Below, in pieces: positions 15,400 to 27,400 of a stretch of 32,163 nt of DNA. The stretch spans positions 1-32,163 of the forward strand of contig CAZPHH010000054.1 of assembly GCA_964586145.1 (NCBI GenBank), in the 5' to 3' direction. The position numbers were made by a program, and so were the translations under genes. Under the pieces are notes generated by a model, which saw only the letters and a list, made by a program, of their open reading frames with translations, made no database searches and was not told where the DNA came from. The first letter of the stretch is position 1. The number at the start of each line of letters is the position of its first letter. The DNA is from JAFGJQ01 sp964586145. GTDB taxonomy: Bacteria > Planctomycetota > Phycisphaerae > UBA1845.

Positions 15400-16619
15400 G
15401 CCCCGGGCGATCGGGGTGGCCCACGTGGTCGCCCGGCCCGGCGTGCGTCGAACAGGCGCAAACGACGGGCCGCCCGTGGCGGCCATGATGTTGTCGAACC
15501 GGACCGTGTGGGAGGCCAGCACTACTCAAGGGGCCACCACGAGCGCCGACGCCAACCTTCCTGCCGGAGGAGCTGCGGTGAAGCCTATCGAATGTCCCGG
15601 ACGGCGACCGCTTCACTCCCGAGCGTCACCACCCTGGTGCCATCAGTAACGATGCGATGCCCCGGCCGTCGATGCGGTCCGGCGTGAGTGCCAGATCCTG
15701 CGGGTCGTTGCCCGCCCGGCACGACCAGTACCGGCGGCGGATGACGAATAGCACGCTGAACCTGTAGAGGTTGATGGGTTCGGCTTCGGGGGCGCCGCCA
15801 AGATTGAGAGCGGCTACTGACGGAGAGAGCAAACTCGTGACTTCGCTCCTTCAGCACTTCGCGACGACTTCTGACGTCGCCGCGTTCTTCAGAAAGTGTT
15901 GCATGTGTGGCACTGTCTGTTGAAGTATCACTGGCCTGGGGGCTCATTGGGGCCGAGGTCGTCCTGAAGATCACCACGTGACTGCGCGCGCGTGACGTCG
16001 CGCATTCTCTCTGTCATCAAGTATCACTTGCCTATCCGTGATGCGCAAGCGTAGAAGAAAAAAAACAATGTCTCGCTTGGCTTTTGTCTTGCAACTGTGC
16101 CACGTGCGCGACATAATCTTCATGTCGGGCGACCGCAACACGCGGTGCGATGGCCGCAGGACGGTCGGACATCACCTCTGGTGTAGCGCCTCGCTAGTAC
16201 CAACCGATCATCCCAGCCGGTCCGCGTCCAAGGCCGAACCCGGCAGTCAATGGAAGGCTGGTGCGTCCAGCCGGGCACGAGTGGCTGCACGTGCCAGAGA
16301 GTCTACGCGGTGCTCCATCCTTCCATGAAGAAGCCGCGGGGAAAGCCAGGGTGATCCCTGCCCGCGCTCAGAAACTGAGCCGGGGTACGTGGGGACCGCC
16401 CTCACCGTGCATGCCGTATTCCAGACCACGACATGAAGAGAGCGCCCGGTGAGTTTTCGACCGGTGTCGCGGAAGCGCCGGCAAACGTAGGTAGCCCACC
16501 GCGTCCGTGATATCGTTTCGGAGCGCAATCGGACGGAGAGCGGTGGGGGTGCGCGCTCAACATCTCCCGATCATCGAGCCCTCCTCAAGTGGTTGAGTCT
16601 CCAGCACAGGACCACAGAC
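15400..16619. other. About 1.2 kb without a recognisable gene; contains an imperfect direct repeat
   Basis: No frame on either strand has both a ribosome binding site and a known motif; the region looks like decayed DNA between the integrated remnant and the large exported-protein locus. One repeated pattern is visible: TGACGTCGC at 15872-15880 and 15993-16001, each followed by AAGTATCACT-GCCT (15923-15937 and 16019-16033). No copy of the tRNA-Pro 3' end, which would mark the far end of the element, is visible here. Confidence 0.5.
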
Positions 16620-18494
16620 ATGATCCCCAACGCGAAACGTCGACAGGCAACTCTGGGATTCGCGATCGTGGTGCTGGCCGCAACGCCGGCCTTCGGGCAA
16701 TGGGTCGACCAGAGCTTCCCGCTCCAATCGGGTTGGAACATGATCTTTCTCGAGGTGGATCCAGCCGATGACAGCGCCGATGCAGTTTTCGTGACAGACC
16801 CGGCTGTCATCGTGCAAGTCTGGACCCGCCGGCCGAGCGCGATCGAGTCCGTCCTGGACGACACGGGCAGCGGCCTGACCGTCGCGGACAGCTCCTGGCG
16901 TGTGTGGGTGCCGCCCGGCGATCCGGCCCGCGCGGTTGACTCGTTGACGGCCGTGCGGGGCGGCGAAGTGTATCTGATCGAGGCGAGCGACGCCGCCACA
17001 CTTACGATACGCGGCATTCCCAGCCCTTCCCAGACTCCCTGGGAAAAGGGCTTCAACGTCGTCGGTTTCCATGTAAACCCGGCTGCTCCGCCGACTTTCC
17101 AGAAATACCTCGCACCCTCTGCGGCCCACGCAACCGCCCAGGTTTTCAAGCTGAATGCCGACGGCACGCTCGTGAAGGTCACCGATCCGGGCACGGCCGC
17201 GATCGAAGCCGGCCGAGGCTATTGGGTGTCCTCATCCGGCCGCACGGTTTACGACGGACCGCTGGCGATGGACCCCACGTCCCTCCACGGCCTGGCGTAC
17301 GGGGAGCACAACGTCGAGCGCAATCTTGATTTCGAGAACCTGGCCGCCGAGCCGCGGACGATCACCCTGACCGTCGTTCCCTCCGTGGGCCCGCCGCCGT
17401 CGGATCCAGATCTGCCGGCCAATGCCGGCCTCATCCCCATGAAGTGGCGGAATTATGAGGCTACCCGCGAGGGGGGTCCTCTCTACACGCTCGACCCCCT
17501 GGACGAGGCCCACGCGCTGAGTTTCCCGGTGGCCGCCGCGAGCACAACCACGCCGGAGCTTGCCCGGAAGGTGCTCCGGGTCTCTGTGGCCCGCCAGGGC
17601 ATGGGCTCCGCGAAGGTCCGATCCGGGGGGCGCGGCTCTCAGTACGAGGGCGTCCTGATCATCGATGACGGCGAGGGCTACCAGCGCATGGTGGCCATCT
17701 CGGCCGAGGTGCCGGGGCTGGCAGGCCTGTATGCCGGCACGGTTACCGTCGACCACGTCGCCTGGGTCCAGGCCGACGCGCGGATCGTCACCGACCCGGA
17801 CGAGGACAACGGCTACGAGAACCCGGACATCACCGACAGCACCGACCAGGATCCGGCGGGCACCACAGGCCCGCGGCCGACGGTCAATCCCTTCATCTTC
17901 CCGGTGCTCGTCCACTACGACGGGCTGAGCACGTACAAGTGCCTGCGCGAAGTCACGCTGCTGTTCGAACCGGGTGCAACCGGCGAGCCCGGACGCTACG
18001 TGCTGGCCACACCGGACTGCGGTAGCCCGTGTGACGCATTGGAGGCAGGCAGCATCATCGACGGCGAGCGTTTCCGGCGCCGGATGGCCACCGCCGCGTT
18101 CTCCTTCGAGCAGGACCTGACGCTCACGGGCAGCTTCGAGACCAACCTGGCGGGCACCACCGACGTCGGCACCAACAGCGTGCTCAACCCGTACCGGCAT
18201 CCCTACCACCCCAACCACGACGGCGACCGGCCGGGAGAGATCCTCGGCGTCACCCGCACGTTTGCATTCGTCTTTTCCGGGGCCCCGCCGCCCGAGTTCG
18301 ACTTCGCGTGCTCCGCGGAGGCGGACCCCTGGGAATCCCCGGGTGAGGGCGACCGGCTCCTCGAAGGATTCTACTACGAAATCCTCAGCGGCCTGCACAA
18401 ACGCGACATCCGCGTGTGCGGCACGTTCGAACTGCGGCGTATTTCCACCATCCCGGCACTCAACGACGTGCAGAAGGGGGGGAACTCGCGATGA
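16620..18494 (+). CDS. Exported protein of unknown function, first gene of the giant-protein locus
   Basis: This 624-residue protein begins at an ATG (16620) with a weak ACAGG upstream; a TTG at 16593 is the only earlier start. It has a signal peptide (MIPNAKRRQATLGFAIVVLA...AFG). The mature part opens FPLQSGWNMIFLEVDPAD and continues VIVQVWTRRP; a second segment, KGFNVVGFHVNP, has the same GWN/GFN-V character, suggesting two repeats of a beta domain in the first 230 residues. The rest is beta-rich with a run of acidic residues (DPDEDNGYENPD) and several cysteines. From memory the 'LQ-GWN-V-LEV' opening belongs to exported planctomycete and verrucomicrobial proteins that precede giant genes. 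Its stop overlaps the start of the giant gene (ATGA), so translation is probably coupled. Confidence 0.8.
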   Translation: MIPNAKRRQATLGFAIVVLAATPAFGQWVDQSFPLQSGWNMIFLEVDPADDSADAVFVTDPAVIVQVWTRRPSAIESVLDDTGSGLTVADSSWRVWVPPGDPARAVDSLTAVRGGEVYLIEASDAATLTIRGIPSPSQTPWEKGFNVVGFHVNPAAPPTFQKYLAPSAAHATAQVFKLNADGTLVKVTDPGTAAIEAGRGYWVSSSGRTVYDGPLAMDPTSLHGLAYGEHNVERNLDFENLAAEPRTITLTVVPSVGPPPSDPDLPANAGLIPMKWRNYEATREGGPLYTLDPLDEAHALSFPVAAASTTTPELARKVLRVSVARQGMGSAKVRSGGRGSQYEGVLIIDDGEGYQRMVAISAEVPGLAGLYAGTVTVDHVAWVQADARIVTDPDEDNGYENPDITDSTDQDPAGTTGPRPTVNPFIFPVLVHYDGLSTYKCLREVTLLFEPGATGEPGRYVLATPDCGSPCDALEAGSIIDGERFRRRMATAAFSFEQDLTLTGSFETNLAGTTDVGTNSVLNPYRHPYHPNHDGDRPGEILGVTRTFAFVFSGAPPPEFDFACSAEADPWESPGEGDRLLEGFYYEILSGLHKRDIRVCGTFELRRISTIPALNDVQKGGNSR

Positions 18495-21400
18495 ACCCGC
18501 ACCATTCCGACAACACGAGAATCCCGCGACAACTCCTGAAATCCACTGGCGCGCCCCGGCGCAGCCGGTCGAGCCCGCCGGGCGGGAGCAGGGCTATGCA
18601 TCACAGCCGGCGTGGCTCCAGAGCGATGGGGGCCGTGATGGTTCTGCTCCTGAGTGCGGGAGCCGCTGCGCTCGCCGTCACGTTCTCCGCGTTGCGGCCG
18701 CAGGCGGAGGCGCGCGGACAAGCCGAGGCCGGGTATTCCGACGGCCTGGACTCCGCGGGGGCGATCGACGTCGCTTCGCAGGAGCCGGCCGAACCCGATC
18801 TCGGCGAGCCATACACGACGAACGGGCCGATCCAGGACCCGGCAGCGGACGTTGGGGACGCGTACTCGTACGACGATGAGGACCCGTTGGAGGACGCAGA
18901 GGCGTACGTTCCCGCCCCGCCGGTCGCGACAGGTCGCGGGGTCATCCTCTACGTGGATGTATCGGGGAATGATGCATGGGACGGGCTCGCTCCGGCATGG
19001 GACGGGGCGCACGGCCCGAAGCGCACGATCCAGGCAGCGATCAATGCCGCTGCCGGGGGTGATGAGATCAGCGTGGCGGCCGGCACGTACACGGAGGCGA
19101 TCAATCTTCTGGGCAAAGCGGTCTACCTGCACAGCTCGGCGGGACCCGAGGCCACCATCATCAACGGGACCGGCCTGGGCACTTCCGTCGTCACCTGCAC
19201 CAGCTCTGAAGGCCTGGACACGATTGTGGAAGGCTTCACCGTCACAGGCGGGACGGGAACCGTCACCGGCTTATATAGCCGCGGCGGGGGAATGTACAAC
19301 TACAACAGCAGCCCGACCGTGTGGAACTGCATCTTTACGGGAAACCAGGTCTCTACTACGTACGGCTACGGCGGGGGCATGGCTACCAATAACGGTTTCC
19401 CGACGGTGGCCTACTGCAGGTTCATCGAAAACCAGGCAACGTTCCGTGGCGGCGGTATGTGCAACGAACTAAGCAGCCCAACGGTTGTCAACTGCGTTTT
19501 CAGCGGGAACTCGTCAGGCAGGTACGGCGGCGGGCTGCAGAATTGGGACAGCGAACCCACCGTAGTCAATTGCATCTTCACAGGAAACACGGCCGTAATG
19601 ACCGGCGGTGCGGCATGTACTGAGTGGTACGCTGTGTTCACAGCAGCGAATTGTACATTCAGCGGAAACACGTCGGACAACGGTGTGGGTGGTATCTTCG
19701 CAGGATACGCCAGCAGCAGCATCTTGACGAACTGCATCGTCTGGGGCGAGACGGGCGGCGCGATTGGCGGCAGCACCACCGTCACGTACAGCGACATAGA
19801 GGGCGGTTATTCCGGTACGGGCAACATCAACGCCGCCCCGCAGTTCTTGGATGCGTCCGGCGGCTATTATCAGCTCTCCGCCGGCTCCCCCTGCATTGAC
19901 GCGGGCAACACCTTGGCGCTGCCCCCGGACACGGCGGACCTGGATGGCGACGGCAACACGACCGAGCCCGTGCCGTTCGATGCGGCGGGCAACCTCCGTA
20001 TCGTGGATGGCAACGGAGACGGCACGCCTGTAGTGGATATGGGAGCATACGAATACCCCATCTTCTACGTTGACCTGAGCGCGACGACCGGCGCCGACGA
20101 CGGCTCGAGTTGGACGAACGCCTTCCTCGACCTCCAGGACGCCCTGGTGGCGGCCGGTAGCGGCGGCGAGATCTGGGTGGCCGCGGGCGTTTACAGGCCC
20201 GGAAACGTTCGTACGTCCACCTTCCAGCTCGTGGACGGAGTCGCGATCTACGGGGGGTTTGCCTCGGGCGGCGGGGACGGCACGTTTGCCGCCCGCAATC
20301 CGACCACGTACGTCACGACGCTGAGTGGGGACGTCGGAACCCAGGGGCAGTCCTCCGACAACTGCTATCACGTGGTGAAGGCCGTCGGTACCGGTGCGGC
20401 GACCGTTCTCGACGGCTTCACCATCATGGGTGGCAACGCCAATGGAGCGTCTCCGAGCAACCAGGGCGGCGGGATGTACGTCAGCGATGGCGGCCCAACG
20501 GTGTCCACCTGCACGTTCACTAATAATGTCGCCAGCGCCGAGGGCGGCGGGATGGCGATCATCGACTCTTCGGCGGGTGACTTCTCGCTGGTCAACTGCG
20601 CGTTTGCTGGAAACGAGGCGAACAAAGGCGGCGGGCTCTACTACGACTCTCGATTCGATCCCGGCGATCTCTCTATCGCCGATTGCGCGTTCACCGGCAA
20701 CTCGGCCCAGTCAGACGGTGGCGGGATTTACTCTCTTTACGGCACTGTGACGACGAACCACTGCACGTTCAATTCCAACTCGGCCGGCGCCGCTGGACGT
20801 GGTGGTGGCATGTGCATTGAAGCCGGCGAGGCAAGGGTTGCCGGCTGTGCGTTCGGCAACAACAGTGCGGGGGCGGGAGGTGGCGGGATAAGTTATGGGG
20901 GGGGGTTATCACTGTTCGTGGTCAACAGCAAGTTCTACGGCAATACGGCAAGCGGCTATGGCGAGGGCGGTGCGATCAGCGTTTGGGATGTCTTCCTTAC
21001 AGCTCTGGTGGCGAACTGCACGTTCAGCGGCAACGCGGCCCAATACGGAAGAGGGACCGCGATATTCTACCACGATATGGGGGGTATGCCCGAACGGTCC
21101 TTCACAACGGTAAACTGCACTTTCAGCCAGAACGGGCAGGTTCCAAGTATCTCCCTCGATTACCAGCCGTACTCCGTGCCACTGATCAACATCCACAACT
21201 GTGTTGCCGGAGCCTCAGAATGGATCGAACCCTTCCCCTTCCCCGATCCCGGCCAGCCGTGGCCATCAATCAACTACAATTGCATGGTGGAGGCGCCCTG
21301 CTACCCTGGTGGTCCTTATGGGATGGAGTGCGGCGAGGGCAACATTGTCCTCACTGACCCCTGGTTCGTTGACGCGGACGGACCTGACGACATCGTCGGC

Positions 21401-24400
21401 ACCGCGGACGACGATTTGCGCCTGGACGTCGGCTCGCTCTGTATCGACGTGGGCCAAAACGCGGCCGTTCCGGCCGACATGTTTGATCTCGACGCCGACG
21501 GGAACACCAGTGAGAAGATGCCGTTCGACCTGGCCGGCTGGCCGCGCTTTGAGGACGATCCCGCCACGCCGGACTGCGCCGCCCCCGTCCATATCGGCGG
21601 CGACCCGGGTCCGCCGCGGGACTGCGGCACGCCGCCCATCGTGGACACGGGAGCGTACGAATACTTTACGGACTGCAACCGCAATGATGTGCCGGACGAC
21701 CAGGAGACCCCGTATGAGGGACCGCTGCACGTCGATGACGACGCCACCGGTCTGAACGACGGGTCGAGCTGGGCCGATGCGTTCACCGAACTGTCCGACG
21801 CGCTGGTCTATGCCCGCTGCATCGGTGACTCGATTACCGAGATTCACGTGGCCGGGGGCACTTACTACCCGTTCGAGGCCCACGGGGCCGGCCCGCGTTA
21901 CGCGAGCTTTGCCTTGATCGACGGGCTGGCGATCTATGGCGGCTACGCGGGGCTGGCGGACCCCGGGAATCCCGATACGCGTGACGTGACCTTGTACGAA
22001 ACCGTGCTCAGCGGCGACATCGGCACCCCGGACGATCCCTCCGACAACTGCTACCACGTGGTCAAAGCCGTTAATACCAGTGCGGCTACGGTTCTCGACG
22101 GGTTTACCATCACGGATGGGAATGCGAATGGGACGTCGGAATACGCCAACGGCGGCGGCATGTACAACAACGGCGGCGCCCCAACGGTGTCCCACTGCAC
22201 GTTCAGCGGGAACNNNNNNNNNNNNNNNNNNNNNNNNNNNNNNNNNNNNNNNNNNNNNNNNNNNNNNNNNNNNNNNNNNNNNNNNNNNNNNNNNNNNNNN
22301 NNNNNNNNNNNNNCATGTACAACAACGGCGGCGCCCCAACGGTGTCCCACTGCACGTTCAGCGGGAACACGGCTAACTGGGGCGCCGGGATGTGCAACAT
22401 ATCCAGCAGCCCGACGGTGACCGACTGCGCGTTCAGCGCAAATACGGCGGACGCCGACGGCGGCGGCATGCACAACGTCGGCGGCGCCCCAACGGTGTCC
22501 CACTGCACGTTCAGCGGGAACACGGCTAACTGGGGCGCCGGGATGTGCAACATATCCAGCAGCCCGACCGTGACCAGTTGTACGTTCAGTGGGAACACGG
22601 CCGCCTACGTGGGCGGCGGCATGCACAACCATTCCAGCAGCCTGACGGTGACCACCTGTGCGTTCACCAGTAACACATGCACGTCGGGGCCCGGCGGCGG
22701 CATGTACAACCACTCCGGCAGCCCGACGGTGACCACCTGTACATTCAGCGGAAACGCGGCCTCCAGCAACGGCGGGGGAATGTTCTTGCAGAATGTCAAC
22801 AGCAGCGCGACGGTCACCAACTGCACGTTCAGCGGGAACGGGGCTACCTGGGGCGCCGGGTTGTATAACTATGACAGCGACACGACGATCACCAACTGCG
22901 CGTTCAGCGGGAACTCCGCCAGCGACTCCGGCGGCGGAATGCTGAACCAGACCGGGAGCGACCCGACCATCACCAACTGCACATTCGGCGGGAACACGGC
23001 GGACGTCAACGGCGGCGGGATGTGCAACTATGGGAACAGCGCCCCGACGGTGGCCAACTGCGTTTTCTGGGACAACACGAACGGGCAGATTTACCCCACC
23101 GGCATGGCCGGTGTAACCTGGTGCTGCGTCCAGGACGGTTATATCGGCAACGGCAACATCACCACGGATCCGCGGCTGGCGACGGACCGGGTTCACCTGC
23201 TGTCCGGCTCGCCCTGCATCGACGCAGGTGATAACGCGGCGGTGCCGGCCGGCGTGGATACGGACCTCGACGGCGATCCCCGCTTCGCCGACGACCCTGC
23301 CACCGTTGACACCGGCAATCCCGGCGCGCCGGGACCGCCCATCGTCGACATCGGGGCCGACGAATACTGGCAGGACTGCAACACGAACGGCATCCCCGAC
23401 AGCTGCGACCTGACCTGCGTTGGCTCTTGCGGCACTGAATACCCCGGCTGCGGTCAGAGTTCCGACTGCAACGACAACGACTTCCCGGACGAGTGCGAAG
23501 TGCCGCCACTCGGCACCGGTGCCGACTGCAATACGAACGGGGTCCCGGATGTCTGCGACGTGCCCCCCATCGGGACCGGCCCGGACTGCCAGCCGAACGG
23601 CATCCCGGACGAATGCGAAGTGCCGCCGCTGGGCACCGGGCCGGACTGCCAGCCGAACGGCATCCCGGACGCGTGCGACATCAGCGGAGGCGGCAGTGAC
23701 GACTACGACGCGAGCGGTGTGCCCGACGAGTGCGAGGACTGCAACGGGAATGGAGTCGCCGACGCCTGCGACGTCGATTGCAGTACGGGCAACTGCGTGG
23801 ACCACCCGGACGGGTGTGATATTGAGGATCAGTTCAGCCGCGACTGCGACACCAACGGCGTTCCCGATGAGTGTGACATCGCCGGCGACCCCAACCTGGA
23901 CGTCGACGACGACGGCGTGATGAATATCTGCGACAACTGCCCCTACGTGTACAACCCTGACCAGGCCGACGCCAACACCAACGGTTTCGGCGACGCGTGC
24001 GAGAACACGGTTTACCTGGGCGAGGAGCTGCTGCCGCCCGAGAACGTAGGTTTCACCATCGACCCGAGCCAGACGGAGTTGTTCTCGGGTGATCCCGAGA
24101 CGGTCTTTGTCCACGACATGGGCACGCCGGACGGCGCGGACGACCACTGGTTCGCCCGCTACGCTCCGCCGGCCGGCGCGCCGGTCACCCTCCGCTGGTG
24201 GAACGCAGGCAAGACAGAGTCGTTTGACGCCGCCTACCTCATTGCTCCCGGCCCGCCTGTCGCGCCCAACGACTACAACCGGCACGTCAGCGCGGTGAGC
24301 TACTTCCCGAACTATCACACGTCAACGCTGGAGTACGACGACTCGCTTGCCCCAAGCGTCCACTTCAACCCGGCCGTTCCGGAGGACTGCGATGGCCAGT

Positions 24401-27400
24401 TGGATGATGACATTCTGCTCCAAAACGGGCTGATTACAATCGATACTGACTGCATCACGAGTTCCACGACTCCCCGGTACGTGCTAATTCAATATGACGA
24501 GAGTCCGGGCGGTCCGCTGGTCGGTTTTGAAGTGCTGACCATCGTCAACGCGGTGGTGCAGGACTCGGACGTGCCCATCGGCCGCCGCCTGGCCAAGCCC
24601 GCGGGGGCGGATGACTCCCGGGCCGAAGTCCGTCAGGGACTGGGGCAATATGCATGGCAGCGGCCGTCCGGCGGCACCACCGGTACGACCGACATCTACC
24701 CCATCACACCGAACACGCAGTACACGCAGTTCGTGGTGAGCTGGTTCCACAGCAGCCAGGTGGTGCCGTTCGGCGAACTCCCCTCGGCTCCCCCCTGGGA
24801 TCTGGGGTGGGCTTGGCCGGTCGCCGTCACCCGGCACAAGAGCCACTGGCCGGATGCGCAACTGGGTGATGACCCGCCGCAGGTCCACGTGGTCGACGGG
24901 AGCGAGGCGTTACCGGTGGTCGACCTGCGGACCGTGGATCTGTACAGCGGGGGGGTCGAGTGGATGAGCGAGGCGCCCCCGGCAGGCAGCAGCACGGGTC
25001 CGCTCGCGCAGATCGTGGAGTACGGCGGTGAGAGTTACTTTGCCGCCGTCAACCCCGGGTGGACCGTACTGAAGTTCGAGGGCCCCGGGCCGGAGGACGT
25101 GACCTTCGAGGTCGTCCGGTCGTATTCCCATGACGAGGCGCCGGTGTTTGACGTCAACTCCAACGGGCTGGCCTGGCCCGTGGGAACGTCGATCGAGCGG
25201 ACGGATCTGCACGATCGAGACACGCCCGACCTCCCGTACGGGTTCCTGTACGACGGACAGCCGTACGCCCCGTGCGTCTATGACGACCTGACACCCGACT
25301 GCAACTGCACGCCCGGCGAGGGCACCGGGCAGATCATCCCGGTGAACGACTCGCGGATCGGAGAGTATCCGGAGCACGGCCTGCTGGAGGTGTGGTACTT
25401 CCAGGCGGGCCGCGAGACCGCCGACGGCAATTTCGCGGGCGGCATCCGCTGGCCGTACGCCGTGCGCACGTACGAGACGTTCTGGCCCGACACGCCGTGC
25501 GACGACCCGGTCGGCACGCCCGGCCTGTGCAAGCAGATCATCATCGCCTCGCGCCTGGGCACGGGACCGGACGGCATCGGCGCGGGGGACTACGGGCCGC
25601 AAGCCAAAATCTACAAATCCGGTCGGTGGGACGACGGCCTGCTGGCACCGACAACGACGCTCGGCTGGAACCCCAACGACGAGCACGGCAGCTTGGTTTC
25701 CATCGGCGGACGCATGCTGGCCTTCGCCACCCGCGACGACGACCCCTGGGGCGATCTCTTCCCGGGTGACACAACCGGGCATCCGTACGTCCTGGTGCAG
25801 TACTGGGACGACGCGCTCGAGCCCCCCCGCTGGGCCATGGACGTGTTAAAGGTAGTGGAGGAGTATCCTCCGGACTTCACGCTGGACTTCGCGCAGTTCG
25901 CCTCGCTCAATGCCCAGACCGGTGAACTGGAATTCAGCCCGGTGTACGCCGGCCTTCCGCTCAACCCGCCGCTGTTTCCAATGAATGTTAACGTGCCCAG
26001 TGATCCGCCGCCGTGCGCCGGCGGGCCGTTGCCGGTGGAGATCGTAGCCCCCACGGAAACGTCGGGCCTGTGGGCCGATCGCAACAACCAGGTCTGGACG
26101 GTCAGCGATCAGCCCGGGAGCGTCCGGCTCTGGGAGAAGTGGGGCCAGGACGGCGACGAGCTTTGTGAGCCATGGTGCCCGGACGGGAACGGCGACCCGA
26201 CACCGGTCTCCTACGATCCCGCCTGGCCGCCGTACGGCGAGGACTGCGTGGCCGGCGGGCCGTGCGTCCACGTGGATGCTTCCGTGGGTGACACCTGGGA
26301 GCGGGACGCCTGCTCGTTCGACGTGCTGCGGGACGAGGTAGGGGTGCGGATCATCGACCCGGGACTCGCGAGCACGGTCGATTACGCGGGCTCCGTTCCG
26401 GACTTCTCGCTGCTCCCGCCCCACTTGGCTTCGGGCAAGGACTTTGCCCTGGGCACCATCCTGCCCGACCGGATCGAGAGTTTGAACAGTCCGCCTCGGC
26501 TCCGGTTCACGGGGATCATGAGCGACCGGGACCGCGACTGGCTGCTGAGCCCGGTGCTGTGGGGGGGCGGCGCGCCGCCAGGCGCGTATCAGACGGCGAT
26601 CCAGGCCCTGTACACTCAATCGAGGGAACAGCTCGATCCGGGATATGTTCCGGATCCGGGCCTGGGCTTCACGCCACACCTCACCGTGGGCGATCCCGGG
26701 GCCGTTCCCGGTTACGTGACGACCGTCCAGAACAACGACCCTTCGTGTGGCGTCGAACTCGTGCAGGTCGAGGTGTGGCACGCGGCCTGTCCGCCGGCCG
26801 AGCCGGAGATCCGAGTGTTTGCTACCGCGTGCCCGCTGGGCGAGACGGTGGTTCTGCAGGTGGATCATGACGCCGGCGGGTACCCGGAGGGTCTTGCATA
26901 CCAGTGGCAGTACCAGGAGATAGGAGATCCCGCGTGGCATAACTGGATGGTGGATTCGCCCGATCAGTTCGGGCTGCGCGAGCTGGTGCTGAGCGGCCCG
27001 GAGGCCCTGGCCGACCGGACGTTCCGCGTTCGCTATCGCGGGTACGCGGGCTGCCCGTGCGACGCCATCCCGGACAACGGCATCCCGGACTGCCCGGTAG
27101 TCGGCGACGGCGAGGATCAGTGGCCGTGGGACCAGGACGGGACGGAGGGCTCCGCGTGCAGTGAGTGGTCCCCGGAGAGGATCGTGCCCGGGTGGGTCAA
27201 GCGGGTGGTGGCGGGTCTGAACCCGTTCGATTCGCGTCTCACCGATTTCCACGATCCGGAGGGGGCGAATTACACGTACATGACCATGCTGGAGCAGGCG
27301 GGCGTGCCGCTGAACGCGGAGACGATGCTGTCCTGCGACCCGGAGGCTCTGCAGGAGACCGGCCTGATCGAGGCTTACGAGAGCGTCACCAATCGGCTCA

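Noticed and set aside
15383..15977. Several overlapping minus-strand frames that might be a frameshifted gene
   Set aside because: No frame shows a family motif or a ribosome binding site, and joining them by frameshifts gives nothing recognisable.
16038..16328. 96-residue plus-strand frame rich in Arg
   Set aside because: No ribosome binding site, no motif, composition like random high-GC DNA.
16180..16560. Possible group II intron or other retroelement remnant
   Set aside because: The region has a GC-rich, hairpin-prone look, but I find no domain V, no intron 5' consensus and no reverse transcriptase motif.
22314..23070. Short tandem repeats that could suggest a CRISPR array
   Set aside because: The repeats are in frame, vary at the third codon position, and encode beta-helix coils; there are no spacers of constant length.
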